From a virus: 64,000 nucleotides of DNA. The stretch is from the IMG/VR virus record IMGVR_UViG_3300037882_003354, positions 1 through 64,000 of that record; one strand, written 5' to 3'. The position numbers were made by a program, and so were the translations under genes. The notes under the pieces are model-generated. The model made no database searches. It was not told where the DNA came from and worked only from the letters and a program-made list of their open reading frames with translations. Position 1 is the stretch's first letter; the number at the start of each line of letters is the position of its first letter. Positions 1 to 7,893 of this stretch are shown here, piece by piece.

Positions 1-381
1 GGCGGCAGCGGTCAATTGTTTGCCACCATTGGATTCAAGCGATCGTTCGGGTATTCTGCTGCACAAGATGCAGCCAGGGCAGTGGGCACCCAGACGGCAG
101 TATTGATGAATGAACAGCAGAATGGTTACACACAGACCATGCTCAGGCAACGCGACACACTCAGACAGTTGGTCAAGGCAGAAACGTTGGAAATGAGTTC
201 CATCAGATGGAACATTACACAACTCAGACAGACTCGTGTGAGTGTTCAGGGAATCGATACTGCGCTGGCGCAGAACACCCTGAGATCGGTCAATCTACAA
301 CTTTCAGTCATGCAAGCACAACTGGCCGGCACTCTGACCCGGCTGGACGGATACAAAAATCTGTTGTTGACCCTGTTGTAA
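1..381 (+). CDS. C-terminal part of an unidentified phage protein (5' end outside window)
   Basis: The frame is open from base 1 to TAA at 379-381 (126 residues visible). The TTG at 16 is unlikely to be the true start because the frame continues to the edge. The visible part is rich in Gln, Leu, Thr and Arg with long predicted helices, which suits a coiled-coil structural protein. No catalytic motif or family is recognised. It ends just before the strong promoter at 395-423, so it belongs to an upstream transcription unit. Confidence 0.6.
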   Translation, partial: GGSGQLFATIGFKRSFGYSAAQDAARAVGTQTAVLMNEQQNGYTQTMLRQRDTLRQLVKAETLEMSSIRWNITQLRQTRVSVQGIDTALAQNTLRSVNLQLSVMQAQLAGTLTRLDGYKNLLLTLL

Positions 382-394
382 TACACCCAGTAGA

Positions 395-423
395 TTGACT
401 TCATCATGTGATCATGCTATAAT
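395..423 (+). promoter_or_regulatory. Sigma70-type promoter, probable early promoter of the left-end gene cluster
   Basis: TTGACT (395-400), a 17-base spacer, then TATAAT (418-423). It stands 30 bases before the first gene of a tightly coupled cluster, so it probably drives the run from 454 onward using host RNA polymerase. Confidence 0.85.
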
Positions 424-453
424 AGTAGCATGTTTATGCATGATTGGAGTTGA

Positions 454-1248
454 ATGATGAGCGAATTACGGAAAGCAGCGCAAGAGGCGCTGGAGGCGCT
501 GGAGTACCACGTTGAGCAGACGCGGCCCATACATCGCACCACAGACGCAATAACCGAACTCCGCGCTGCCCTCGCGCAGCCTGAGCAGGATTTGCAGTTG
601 GTTGCCAATTTTTTGAAAGAGTATGGATTGGAGGTTCTGGAGGTTATTGCTGCACTTAAAACACAGCCCGAGCCTGAACCCGTTGGTTGGCTGTACGAAT
701 CCCGAGCAGGAGTTCGCATCTTTCATCCGGCATCCGATGACAAGAGATTCCAAGCAGATTGGGAGGCTGCCCAGCAACACCCAGAGGCACACAAGATGAC
801 GCCCCTCTATACCCAGTCACCCCAGCACTTGCAGAGTTTTGCTCAAGACTGGGATGCCCCGGGCATGGAGGCATACGATGATCCGCCACTCGCGCCACCT
901 GAGCCGACACGCTCTCAGCAAATGCGCGATGCAGGATACACGCGCCGTCCACGGCAGTTGCCGAAAGAAGATGAGCCTGAGCCTGTGGCGTGGGGGTGTT
1001 TTAGGAACGGCGTTTTGCTAGACGACCTTGTTAGTGATGAAGCGTCGGTGGATTACTGGTGTGAATCTGATGAGCCAGAGATGCAGAAACTGGTCAAACG
1101 TGCGCTCTACACCGCCCCACCCCAGCGCAAGCCGCTGACGGATGAGGAAATCGTAAAGATTTGCATGGATTGTTGGCGGGTGACGCCGAGCGACATCTAC
1201 TTTGCCCGTGCCATTGAACGGGCGCATGGGATTGGGGGTGATGTATGA
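454..1248 (+). CDS. Conserved phage hypothetical protein, modular
   Basis: 264 residues. The layout is modular: an N-terminal helical part with an LRAALAQPE motif, two repeats of the pattern EPEPVxW followed by a TPLYT or LYTAPP motif, and a C-terminal segment (RKPLTDEEI...FARAIERAHGI). I recall this architecture from proteins of unknown function in Burkholderiales phages. ATG codons at 454 and 457 follow GGAG in the recurring context GGAGTTGAATGATG. It is the first gene after the promoter at 395-423. Function unknown. Confidence 0.85.
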   Translation: MMSELRKAAQEALEALEYHVEQTRPIHRTTDAITELRAALAQPEQDLQLVANFLKEYGLEVLEVIAALKTQPEPEPVGWLYESRAGVRIFHPASDDKRFQADWEAAQQHPEAHKMTPLYTQSPQHLQSFAQDWDAPGMEAYDDPPLAPPEPTRSQQMRDAGYTRRPRQLPKEDEPEPVAWGCFRNGVLLDDLVSDEASVDYWCESDEPEMQKLVKRALYTAPPQRKPLTDEEIVKICMDCWRVTPSDIYFARAIERAHGIGGDV

Positions 1249-1319
1249 GTACTTCTGATTGGATTCTCCTATATTGCACTGTAGTTGCTTTTGGCTTGGG
1301 GATTTGGATAGCAAAATGA
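1245..1319 (+). CDS. Tiny membrane protein, 24 residues
   Basis: ATG at 1245 overlaps the preceding stop (GTATGA), and the stop at 1317-1319 overlaps the next ATG (AAAATGA), so it is coupled on both sides. The product is almost one hydrophobic helix (WILLYCTVVAFGLGIWIA) with a single Lys at the end. The double overlap and membrane-helix composition support translation, but its size makes proof from sequence impossible. Confidence 0.55.
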   Translation: MSTSDWILLYCTVVAFGLGIWIAK

Positions 1320-1561
1320 AACCACTTTACAAAACAGTCAAAGTAGTGTATGATGCCCATAATGCAGAGTACAAAGTATATTATCGTAATTGGTTTCGTT
1401 GGCGTTTTGATCGTGGATATAATGTTAGCAAGTATATGTCTCCTAAGAGCGCAAGAGAGATGGCAATTGAACGTGCTGAGGCACTTTTGAATACCGTTGA
1501 AGTATTCCGTAAATCTTATTCTCTGCCATGGAAGCATATGAGGTCTTATGAATCAGAATGA
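1316..1561 (+). CDS. Small basic hypothetical protein
   Basis: 81 residues, starting at the ATG that overlaps the stop of the tiny membrane gene. Rich in Tyr, Trp, Arg and Lys (YYRNWFRWRFDRGYN), ending in a helix (SAREMAIERAEALL). No family recognised. It overlaps the next gene by 14 bases. Confidence 0.7.
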   Translation: MKPLYKTVKVVYDAHNAEYKVYYRNWFRWRFDRGYNVSKYMSPKSAREMAIERAEALLNTVEVFRKSYSLPWKHMRSYESE

Positions 1562-1811
1562 ATTAAGGCCAACAGAATCTGAAGTAATTATCGGCAGACT
1601 TCGAAAGAAGATTGTTAAGTTGATGGAACAGCGTGATAGGTACAAGAATGAACTGGTTCATTATCGTGAGGTACTTGACCATCATACTTTCCGTGAACGA
1701 GAATATAAAGATTATAATGCTAGAATCAAAGAACGTGAACGAGTTAAAGCATTGGAAACAAGAGTCAAAGAGCAGGAAGAACTTATTAAGTTGCTGAGGA
1801 AAGAACAATGA
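1548..1811 (+). CDS. Coiled-coil hypothetical protein
   Basis: 87 residues. Nearly the whole chain is charged helix with heptad-like spacing (GRLRKKIVKLMEQRDRYKNE; ALETRVKEQEELIKLLRKEQ). No catalytic residues. It overlaps genes on both sides (ATGA junction at its end). Probably a small oligomeric accessory protein; function unknown. Confidence 0.75.
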   Translation: MNQNELRPTESEVIIGRLRKKIVKLMEQRDRYKNELVHYREVLDHHTFREREYKDYNARIKERERVKALETRVKEQEELIKLLRKEQ

Positions 1812-2011
1812 GTAAAACTACCCATAAACAACAAATAATTGATGCTGCTTTGGAAGGTCTACATCAGGGCGGATTCAGTCAAGAATATGCATACCTGTTT
1901 GCGAAATTACTTGACAGAGTGTACACTTCGGGATATAATGAAGGTAAGTGGTCGGGTCAACAAGAACAATACCTAGTGAACCTTGGCTCACAGATTTATA
2001 CGAGAGGTTGA
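1808..2011 (+). CDS. Small hypothetical protein
   Basis: 67 residues with an ATGA overlap to the gene before. It reads as a helical protein with a YTSGYNEGKWSGQQEQ segment. No recognised family. Position in the coupled cluster and normal codon use support it. Confidence 0.7.
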   Translation: MSKTTHKQQIIDAALEGLHQGGFSQEYAYLFAKLLDRVYTSGYNEGKWSGQQEQYLVNLGSQIYTRG

Positions 2012-2012
2012 A

Positions 2013-2195
2013 ATGAATGAAGTATTTGTTGTTTTCTATGATGAGGTTTATTATGGCTACGGCGAGCGTGGTACCGAACAGCGTAGAATTGAAGGTGTTT
2101 TTGACACTGATGAAAAGGCACGTGCCAAGGTGCGAGAGTTAGAGAAACTACCACAGATCGCTTATGCTGACTTTGATGTTTTTGAGGTGTTGTGA
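2013..2195 (+). CDS. Small hypothetical phage protein
   Basis: 60 residues from the ATG at 2013, chosen over an upstream in-frame start because GAGAGG lies just before it. The sequence VFVVFYDEVYYGYGERG followed by a VFDTDEKARAKVRELE helix suggests a compact alpha/beta fold. I have seen similar short proteins in phages but know no function. It ends TGATG, overlapping the next start. Confidence 0.75.
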   Translation: MNEVFVVFYDEVYYGYGERGTEQRRIEGVFDTDEKARAKVRELEKLPQIAYADFDVFEVL

Positions 2196-2422
2196 TGAAC
2201 GAACGAATTCGAGAACTTGCTGAACAGGCAATCATACCATTTCAAGATGAAAATCTCATGAAGTGTTATCATTTTTCAAAAGAAAAGTTTGCCGAACTGA
2301 TTGTGAAGGAAACGATTAATGAAATGGTTTCCCAGCTGTGGAATTATGGTATAGATGAATCAAATAATCCATCGTTTTATAAAGCAATAGACAGGACCAA
2401 ACAACATTTCGGAGTTGAATGA
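2195..2422 (+). CDS. MNER/FGVE family small protein (member 1)
   Basis: 75 residues. First of about ten paralogues in the window sharing a start MNERI(R/L/K)ELA, a central (E/K)FAELIVK(E)C helix and an end (E/Q)HFGVE. The middle between these blocks varies in length and sequence. The terminal codons GGA GTT GAA place GGAG 7-8 bases before the next ATG. Function unknown; no catalytic residues are constant. Confidence 0.8.
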   Translation: MNERIRELAEQAIIPFQDENLMKCYHFSKEKFAELIVKETINEMVSQLWNYGIDESNNPSFYKAIDRTKQHFGVE

Positions 2423-2766
2423 TGAAGGTCGGTGAACTTTACGAACACATTGGCAGGATTGTAACTTACGGTGATGCTGATGCCGAAGTGGTAATTCAGA
2501 TCAAACTTCCATATAATACTGTAGGCGGCAGTCCAGTAGTCAAGGTCAAGCAAGTTCAGATGGGATTTGACTGGGATAGCGGTAAATTCATCATTGTTCC
2601 TGAAGAAGACCTAACTCCAAGCGACCGAGACTTTGCCAAGCAGATGAAAGAGATGCAAGATCGGGCTGGCTGGGCAGACTATGAGAATCGCAATCTCAAG
2701 GCAGAAGTCAAGCAACTAAGAAAGAAACTAAAGGTGGAAAATGGATCCAATTCGCAAAGCGTTTGA
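2419..2766 (+). CDS. Conserved phage hypothetical protein with coiled-coil tail
   Basis: 115 residues (114 if the second ATG at 2422 is used). The N-terminal half (KVGELYEHIGR, DADAEVVIQI) resembles small phage proteins beginning MKVxEL with a DAEV strand. The C-terminal third is charged coiled coil. It follows the GGAGTTGAATGATG junction and overlaps the next gene by 26 bases. Confidence 0.75.
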   Translation: MMKVGELYEHIGRIVTYGDADAEVVIQIKLPYNTVGGSPVVKVKQVQMGFDWDSGKFIIVPEEDLTPSDRDFAKQMKEMQDRAGWADYENRNLKAEVKQLRKKLKVENGSNSQSV

Positions 2767-2995
2767 AGACGTAACTGCCCAGGCTTTCATGGGCGATGAT
2801 TGTGTGTATGATTATCAACGACTTAAAAAATTGTATCCACGAAAGCCCAGCGGCGAATACAACAACAGTGTCGTTGAAGATCATTGGCAGACTTTCCAAG
2901 AGGGTTGGGAAGAAGCTGTCAAATACTTGACAAATAGAGACAATCCATGCTATACTGATGTTGTTAGCAATGGTGGAATGGATCCTAGGAGTTGA
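2741..2995 (+). CDS. Small hypothetical protein
   Basis: 84 residues. Contains an HWQTFQEGWEEAVKYL helix, typical of small phage proteins with an aromatic W-x-F-x-x-GW pattern. Its last codons (AGG AGT TGA) supply the ribosome-binding site of the next gene. No family recognised. Confidence 0.7.
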   Translation: MDPIRKAFEDVTAQAFMGDDCVYDYQRLKKLYPRKPSGEYNNSVVEDHWQTFQEGWEEAVKYLTNRDNPCYTDVVSNGGMDPRS

Positions 2996-3328
2996 ATGAT
3001 GGGAACTAATATCAATCTCAAGCAAGAATTCAGGAATTACTTTGATGGACTAGAAGGATTCGCACTTCGTTCAGAAAGATTCTATGATGAATTCGAGTCT
3101 GGTGTTATGCGTGAGAAGCGTATTCTGGAATGGCTAGAAGCAGCATATATTGCTGGTGCTAGGAAAATGGCGCAGGATACTCTGGACACACTCGGTGATT
3201 ATGCCTGTGCCCTGTCTGGACTTAAGCCAGAGCTTATCAAGCCAGAAGAAATATACGATCGCGCACATAGCAATCTTATGGTGTATTATACCAAGGTATT
3301 GGATGATGCAGAAAGGATTGAAGAATGA
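2996..3328 (+). CDS. Hypothetical protein, helical
   Basis: 110 residues from tandem ATGs at 2996 and 2999, preceded by GGAGTTGA. The chain is mainly acidic helix (EKRILEWLEAAYIAGARKMAQ). It overlaps the next start by ATGA. Not recognised; supported by operon position and codon pattern. Confidence 0.7.
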   Translation: MMGTNINLKQEFRNYFDGLEGFALRSERFYDEFESGVMREKRILEWLEAAYIAGARKMAQDTLDTLGDYACALSGLKPELIKPEEIYDRAHSNLMVYYTKVLDDAERIEE

Positions 3329-3630
3329 GTAACCAACCAGAAGCCCTGCGGCTGGCTGATGCCATTGATCCGCTGATCCGCAATCGGCTCGACAACCTGA
3401 CCTGCGCTACTGCCGCCACCGAACTGCGGCGCCTACATCAGTCTGAGAGGGAAGGCTGGCGATATGCTGCGGAGCTTGAACAAGAACGCATCCACTTGAA
3501 CGCGGTGAATCAAGAACTGCTAAATGCACTACACTGCATCAGTCTCGCGTCACAAGATTCTGGTAGCACAAGGGAGGGCATGGGGTTATATGCCCGTGCC
3601 GCCATCGCCAAAGCGGAGGAGCAAGCATGA
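3325..3630 (+). CDS. Conserved phage hypothetical protein (LADA...AAIAKAE type)
   Basis: 101 residues: EALRLADAID near the start, ATELRRLHQSE in the middle and ARAAIAKAE at the end. This layout is common in proteins of unknown function in phages and prophages of Burkholderiales. Composition is clearly more GC-rich than the neighbours, suggesting recent exchange with other phages. ATGA overlaps at both ends. Confidence 0.8.
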   Translation: MSNQPEALRLADAIDPLIRNRLDNLTCATAATELRRLHQSEREGWRYAAELEQERIHLNAVNQELLNALHCISLASQDSGSTREGMGLYARAAIAKAEEQA

Positions 3631-3893
3631 ATAGGGAAGAACTGATCCGCATGGCGCGGGAGGCTGACCAATACGCTGACGACCACGCCCCGGCATGGAC
3701 TCAAACTCCGCAAGAATGGCAGGAGTTGCGCGATCACCGCTTTGCCACATTGGTCGCCGCTGCCGAGCGCGAAGCGTGTGCGAAGGTGTGTGATGAGTTT
3801 GCCGCGCATTACTGGGCTAAAGACGATGCTGTGGAGTCGGTGATCTACGAAGAATGCGCCGCCGCCATCCGCGCAAGGAGCAACAATGTTTAA
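3627..3893 (+). CDS. Conserved phage hypothetical protein (AAAEREACAKVC motif)
   Basis: 88 residues. The pattern MNREELIRMAREA, then FATLVAAAEREACAKVCDE, then AIRARSNN recurs in many phages and prophages of Gram-negative hosts. GC-rich like the gene before it. Overlaps the next gene by 8 bases. Function unknown. Confidence 0.8.
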   Translation: MNREELIRMAREADQYADDHAPAWTQTPQEWQELRDHRFATLVAAAEREACAKVCDEFAAHYWAKDDAVESVIYEECAAAIRARSNNV

Positions 3894-4716
3894 GCTGAAA
3901 GAATACCACAAAGACCAGCATTGGAGCCGTTATGCGCTCAATGTGTCTAATCCACATGAGTATTATGAATCTGGGCATTGTGCTACTCGCTATTGTATGT
4001 TAAATATCGCACTAGGCAAACACTCTTGGTGGTGGCAGATTCCCGAGTTCTTCAAGCCGCGCAAGAAGTGGGTTGATCTTTCTAAAGAATCTTGGTGCAA
4101 GTCTGAACAAAAGGGATATTGGGAACATATTCGCCGAGAGTACGGATTCACAATCTCTGACGACAACATTCACGTTCACTACGGCATTCAACCTGGATCT
4201 TGGTCTTCACGTGACAAGAAGAACTCTGACCATACCAAGCTGTTTGGAATTCCCTGGCTGCAGAAGCGATACGTTCATGAGAAGTTCTATAGGCCAGACT
4301 GGAAAGAGTTTGGTGTCTGTGAGCCCATGAAGAGTAGCAGGCTGGACTTTGATTTACTGCACAAAATCAAAGATATGGTTCCCAAGATCAAGTTTAGGTT
4401 CAATGACTACGATGGCGAAGAGATTGTTGCTACTTGCTACATCAGCGAAATGCGTCATGAACACGGCACTGGTTGGTTCAAGTGGTTGAAGTATTTTGTC
4501 GAGCCTCTAATTACTCGCCGTCTTGATCTTGAGTTCAGCAAAGAGATTGGATATGAAAAAGGTAGCTGGAAAGGCGGCACATTGGGTCACTCTGTTGAGA
4601 TTGCGTACGGAGAAGATCCACTGCAAGCATTCATTCGCTATGGTACCGCCGATGATCGCTACAAGAATCATGGAACAAAGAATCGTGGATTCACTAACAT
4701 CCAGAGAATTGAGTGA
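3886..4716 (+). CDS. Conserved phage hypothetical protein, 276 residues
   Basis: Tryptophan- and charge-rich protein with the blocks HSWWWQIPE, GFTISDDNIHVHYGIQ, GTGWFKWLKYF and KGSWKGGTLGHSVEI. I recall these blocks from an unassigned protein family of podoviruses and other proteobacterial phages. No signal peptide or membrane helix. Its stop overlaps the next start (TGATG). Likely a soluble early protein of unknown role. Confidence 0.8.
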   Translation: MFKLKEYHKDQHWSRYALNVSNPHEYYESGHCATRYCMLNIALGKHSWWWQIPEFFKPRKKWVDLSKESWCKSEQKGYWEHIRREYGFTISDDNIHVHYGIQPGSWSSRDKKNSDHTKLFGIPWLQKRYVHEKFYRPDWKEFGVCEPMKSSRLDFDLLHKIKDMVPKIKFRFNDYDGEEIVATCYISEMRHEHGTGWFKWLKYFVEPLITRRLDLEFSKEIGYEKGSWKGGTLGHSVEIAYGEDPLQAFIRYGTADDRYKNHGTKNRGFTNIQRIE

Positions 4717-4991
4717 TGGCTAAAACATTGTTTGTATGCTCGACATATGAACGAGCAAGATACCATTTCAACAAACTCTTGAAGTTATATGAGGATAATA
4801 ACATTTTGGGTATTGCATCCCCCTCACGCTTACGCATTGAAGTGAATTCTAATACTTACGAATTTATTTGGTCAGATGGCATTCGTGATAAGGTTGTGGG
4901 AAGAACATGTAGTAGTATAATCATTGATGAATATGCGACGATAACACCAGAACAATATTCACTTCTGCAATCACGAAAGAGGACGGAATGA
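4716..4991 (+). CDS. Hypothetical protein with a Walker B-like strand
   Basis: 91 residues, starting at ATG 4716 in a TGATG junction. The IIIDEYA segment near residue 70 looks like a Walker B strand of a helicase or terminase ATPase, preceded by a STYERARYHFNKLL helix. There is no Walker A loop and the protein is far too short for a full ATPase. It may be a degenerate remnant or an unrelated small fold. Confidence 0.65.
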   Translation: MAKTLFVCSTYERARYHFNKLLKLYEDNNILGIASPSRLRIEVNSNTYEFIWSDGIRDKVVGRTCSSIIIDEYATITPEQYSLLQSRKRTE

Positions 4992-5182
4992 TGTTAGTAA
5001 AACTTACAGATCAAGACTATGTGAATCCAGAAGATGTTTCAAGTGTCTATGTTCGTGAATACAATGAGCACGCCTTTGTGAAAATGCGTGATGGAACAGA
5101 ATACTCAGTCTATCCTCTTTATGGAATGATGAAACACGAGAATCTTAATAGAATTGTAAAATTAATAAATGGAGTTGACTAA
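4988..5182 (+). CDS. Small hypothetical protein
   Basis: 64 residues with tandem ATGs at 4988 and 4991 overlapping the preceding stop. Strand-rich (LVKLTDQDYVN, SVYVREYNEHAFVKMRDG), suggesting a small beta-barrel or SH3-like fold. Its last codons GGA GTT GAC supply the GGAG for the next gene. Confidence 0.7.
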   Translation: MMLVKLTDQDYVNPEDVSSVYVREYNEHAFVKMRDGTEYSVYPLYGMMKHENLNRIVKLINGVD

Positions 5183-5557
5183 ATGAGCAAGCTATCAGAT
5201 CAATTTACCACACAAGTTCAAGACTTCTACAGAGTTCCGAGGACTAAACCTACGCTTTCTAATTTCAGTGCCAAGACCGTGATCGATGGTTCTTCGCATG
5301 AATACTACCGTCAGCGTCAAGTCAAGGTTATTGCCAAGTTTGAATACACTGGGTGGATCAACGAAACAAAGACTCCCGGAGATGAGAACCAGAACTACTC
5401 TGCGTTCTTGAACACTGTCCGTCGACAAGTCATTGAAGAAGTATTCGGTGAGTTCCGACCATTCATTTATGAAATGAACACTGCGCTCTATGACGAGGAT
5501 CTAACTCGGATTAGGACTCTGCTAGCTAATTTAGAACAACAAATGTTTACGGTGTAA
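5183..5557 (+). CDS. Hypothetical protein
   Basis: 124 residues. Start at 5183 follows GGAGTTGACTAA. Middle part has strand-like stretches (VKVIAKFEYTGW), and the end is helical (RRQVIEEVFGEFRPFIYEM). No recognised family. Well supported by length and coupling. Confidence 0.75.
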   Translation: MSKLSDQFTTQVQDFYRVPRTKPTLSNFSAKTVIDGSSHEYYRQRQVKVIAKFEYTGWINETKTPGDENQNYSAFLNTVRRQVIEEVFGEFRPFIYEMNTALYDEDLTRIRTLLANLEQQMFTV

Positions 5558-5581
5558 GGAATAGATAATGAGGAATAAGAA

Positions 5582-5839
5582 ATGAACGAACGAATCCTAG
5601 CAATATATCGTCAAAGCCATACTGAAGGTTATTTGGGTAAAGCATTTGATCCAGAAAAATTTGTTGAACTCATCAAGCAAGCAATTTATGATGATGTAAA
5701 ACAAGACCTGATCGAAGATTCTGAGATTAACATAGAGCCGGACAGTCCACAGCGTCAATATCTTAAAGGCTGCAATGGTGGAGTAACCGATGCTTTGTAT
5801 CGAATCAAAATGTTCGGGGTAGATGAGGAAGAACAATGA
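5582..5839 (+). CDS. MNER/FGVE family small protein (divergent member)
   Basis: 85 residues. Starts MNERILAIYRQ, has PEKFVELIKQAI in place of FAELIVRECA, and ends MFGVDEEEQ. It is the most divergent member, with an extra EEQ tail. The stop overlaps the start of the next paralogue (ATGA). Confidence 0.75.
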   Translation: MNERILAIYRQSHTEGYLGKAFDPEKFVELIKQAIYDDVKQDLIEDSEINIEPDSPQRQYLKGCNGGVTDALYRIKMFGVDEEEQ

Positions 5840-6117
5840 ACGAACGTATCCTAGAACTCGCCAAGCAAGCAGGTCTCAAGAAAGAACACGGTGCTGATCG
5901 TGAGTATATGGGTGACTTTGATTGGCGACAGTTCGCCGAGTTGATTGTTAGGGAATGTATTGAACAACTGGTCAAAGAAGGCGATGCTTGGGAACAATTC
6001 AGTCGCAATCCTCCCCAAGGTCAAGAGACCAATGCCAGTGCCGCATTGTTTGCCGCATACAGGTTGAAGGAAGATGCGGTATCTAGATTAGAAGAACATT
6101 TCGGAGTTGAAGAATGA
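5836..6117 (+). CDS. MNER/FGVE family small protein
   Basis: 93 residues, the longest member. It shares a KK(E/A)HGADREY block and a GDFDWR(Q/H)FAELIV(R/K)EC block with the paralogue at 6508, so these two are recent duplicates. Ends EEHFGVEE; the codons for GV carry the GGAG used by the next gene. Confidence 0.82.
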   Translation: MNERILELAKQAGLKKEHGADREYMGDFDWRQFAELIVRECIEQLVKEGDAWEQFSRNPPQGQETNASAALFAAYRLKEDAVSRLEEHFGVEE

Positions 6118-6272
6118 ACAATACTGATATTGTAGGTATAAAAACATACAATCCCAAATATGACGATAATCTAGTGCTGATCCAGCGAGATGGTGTATGT
6201 ATTAGTTTGGAAGAGTATGTATCTCAAAAAGTTGCCGAACAGATTAAAGAACATTTTGGAGTTGAAACATGA
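6114..6272 (+). CDS. Short MNER/FGVE-type protein lacking the central block
   Basis: 52 residues: MNNTDIVGIK..., then KVAEQIKEHFGVET. It keeps the EHFGVE end but not the MNER start or the FAELIV block. ATGA overlaps on both sides (6114 and 6269). The shared tail suggests either a shrunken family member or a different gene that acquired the tail/ribosome-binding cassette. Confidence 0.7.
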   Translation: MNNTDIVGIKTYNPKYDDNLVLIQRDGVCISLEEYVSQKVAEQIKEHFGVET

Positions 6273-6511
6273 ACGATTATGATATGAATATACACACAAA
6301 TCCTGATGCAAGAGCCTGGGCTAAATTCTTTACTGAAAAGTATAAAGTATGGTCGGAAGATGGTGTTGAATCTGATAGTGAGGCTTTAATGACTACATGG
6401 TTCGCCAATGCCATGATGGCGATGCACGATTATTTGGTATTGAAAGATAATCCAATCAATGGAGATCATGCTCAATATCTATTAGATAAAGAAAACGGAG
6501 TTGAAGAATGA
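6269..6511 (+). CDS. Conserved small phage protein with WFANAMMAMHD motif
   Basis: 80 residues. The blocks INTNPDARAWAKFF-like (here IHTNPDARAWAKFF) and TWFANAMMAMHDYL resemble a small protein I recall from other large phages. It is unrelated to the MNER family except that it ends GVEE, again placing GGAG before the next ATG. Function unknown. Confidence 0.75.
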   Translation: MNDYDMNIHTNPDARAWAKFFTEKYKVWSEDGVESDSEALMTTWFANAMMAMHDYLVLKDNPINGDHAQYLLDKENGVEE

Positions 6512-6768
6512 ATGAACGAACGCTAGAACTTGCCCTGCTGGCAGGTCTCAAGAAGGCGCACGGTGCTGACCGTGAGTATATCGGCGATTTTGATTGGCGA
6601 CATTTTGCTGAGTTGATTGTGAAAGAATGTGCTGAATTGTTTGTAGACCAAAGATACATGATCCTAAGTCCACATGAGCCATTTGCCAATGAAAGAGTTC
6701 GTGCGTTGAAAGAACACGACAAGGATACTGTTAAAAAGATTAAAGAACATTTCGGAGTTAAAGAATGA
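6508..6768 (+). CDS. MNER/FGVE family small protein
   Basis: 86 residues. Close relative of the member at 5836: LGLKKAHGADREY-type block, GDFDWRHFAELIV, ending KEHFGVKE. The middle segment (DQRYMILSPHEPFANERV) differs. Coupled to both neighbours by ATGA. Confidence 0.8.
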   Translation: MNERTLELALLAGLKKAHGADREYIGDFDWRHFAELIVKECAELFVDQRYMILSPHEPFANERVRALKEHDKDTVKKIKEHFGVKE

Positions 6769-6908
6769 AACGCAATTATCGTGGTTGGAGTATCTATATG
6801 TGTTCCGCCAGTAGATATTTTGCAGTTCGTCATGGTGTCCGTATGAATGCCAACACTGAGGAATTGTTGATTACCATGATTGATCTACGTCCAGTTTGGG
6901 GGAAATAA
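6765..6908 (+). CDS. Small hypothetical protein, 47 residues
   Basis: ATG at 6765 overlaps the preceding stop and follows GGAGTTAAAGA; TAA at 6906-6908 overlaps the next ATG. Sequence begins MKRNYRGWSIYMCSASRYF and is basic with two Cys-free strands before LLITMIDLRP. No family recognised; context supports translation. Confidence 0.6.
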   Translation: MKRNYRGWSIYMCSASRYFAVRHGVRMNANTEELLITMIDLRPVWGK

Positions 6909-7111
6909 TGAACGAACGAATTAAAGAAATTGCTGCACAGGCTGGACTAAGATTTACTCAACTAATGAGCAATCCAATGGTTCCTGTTGTAGATGGTAAA
7001 GAAACAGATTTGGAAAAGTTCGCCGAGTTGATCGTCAGGCAGTGTGCTGAGATTTGTTTGGAAGCAAACGACCATGATAATATCCTAAGATATTTTGGAG
7101 TTGACGAATGA
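6908..7111 (+). CDS. MNER/FGVE family small protein
   Basis: 67 residues from ATG 6908 (TAATG overlap), preferred to an upstream in-frame start. Starts MNERIKEIAAQAGL, has LEKFAELIVRQCAEIC, and ends RYFGVDE. Confidence 0.8.
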   Translation: MNERIKEIAAQAGLRFTQLMSNPMVPVVDGKETDLEKFAELIVRQCAEICLEANDHDNILRYFGVDE

Positions 7112-7326
7112 ATTCCCGAATGCAAGATTTGATGTATGAATCGGGACTGACAGCACAGGGTTGTTGGGATCAAATGGATGAGTATGATCGAGCGGCAATT
7201 GAAAAATTTGCTCAGTTGATTGTTCGGGCGTGTGCCGACGTGGCTGCTACGGTTGTTGTCGAACACGAAGGGGTGGATTTTGGTCTGACGGCCGCCTGTC
7301 ATGAACATTTCGGAGTTGAAGAATGA
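7108..7326 (+). CDS. MNER/FGVE family small protein
   Basis: 72 residues. N-terminus MNSRMQDLMYESGL replaces MNERI; core IEKFAQLIVRACADV; end HEHFGVEE. Coupled by ATGA on both sides. Confidence 0.8.
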   Translation: MNSRMQDLMYESGLTAQGCWDQMDEYDRAAIEKFAQLIVRACADVAATVVVEHEGVDFGLTAACHEHFGVEE

Positions 7327-7703
7327 TTTCTGAACAACTTAGAAAATATATTGACATGGTCATTAAAGAAGAACAAGATGACGTGCTTCACGAAATGGCC
7401 AATTTGGGCAGTCATAATCACGGAATACCAGATGTTGTCATCTGGGTGGGAAAAGCAAATAAACAACATGGGTTGAGAATCAAAGTTTCCAATCTAAAAA
7501 ATCGTTGGAGCAACGATGACAATTTTGTAATTCAATTGCCACAGTTGGATCATGATCCCGATCAAGTTGCTCGATGGATCACAGTTGATGTGATGAAAAA
7601 AATCATGGACTGGGTCAAGTTGAATCAGCAAGTGTTACATGATTTTGAAACTGACAAGATCATGTATACAGACCAATTTATCAGTCAAATTTCCAAGGTA
7701 TAA
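7323..7703 (+). CDS. Hypothetical protein, 126 residues
   Basis: Not part of the repeated family. Has strand-rich segments around PDVVIWVGKANKQHGLRIKV and a helical C-terminus. The SHNHGIPDV segment has two His but no clear metal motif. It uses the FGVEE-encoded ribosome-binding site of the preceding paralogue. Confidence 0.75.
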   Translation: MISEQLRKYIDMVIKEEQDDVLHEMANLGSHNHGIPDVVIWVGKANKQHGLRIKVSNLKNRWSNDDNFVIQLPQLDHDPDQVARWITVDVMKKIMDWVKLNQQVLHDFETDKIMYTDQFISQISKV

Positions 7704-7704
7704 A

Positions 7705-7893
7705 ATGCACGAACGAATGCGAGAATTTGAGAAACAATGCTGGAATCATCAAGCCAATTGTTTGGATGCGAAAAAGTTCGCCCAGTTGATTGTGAAAGAA
7801 TGTGTTGGCATTGTAGCAGATGCTGTTGATCATCGTGAACCCGCAAGCACTTATGTAGGCAAAATTAAACAACATTTTGGAGTTGAAGAATGA
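7705..7893 (+). CDS. MNER/FGVE family small protein
   Basis: 62 residues from ATG 7705, one base after the preceding TAA. An in-frame upstream start at 7639 would add 22 residues unlike the family. Starts MHERMREFEKQ, core AKKFAQLIVKECVGI, end KQHFGVEE. Confidence 0.8.
   Translation: MHERMREFEKQCWNHQANCLDAKKFAQLIVKECVGIVADAVDHREPASTYVGKIKQHFGVEE

Noticed and set aside
4716-4991. Called as terminase or helicase from the IIIDEYA strand
   Set aside because: Only 91 residues, no Walker A loop; left as hypothetical.
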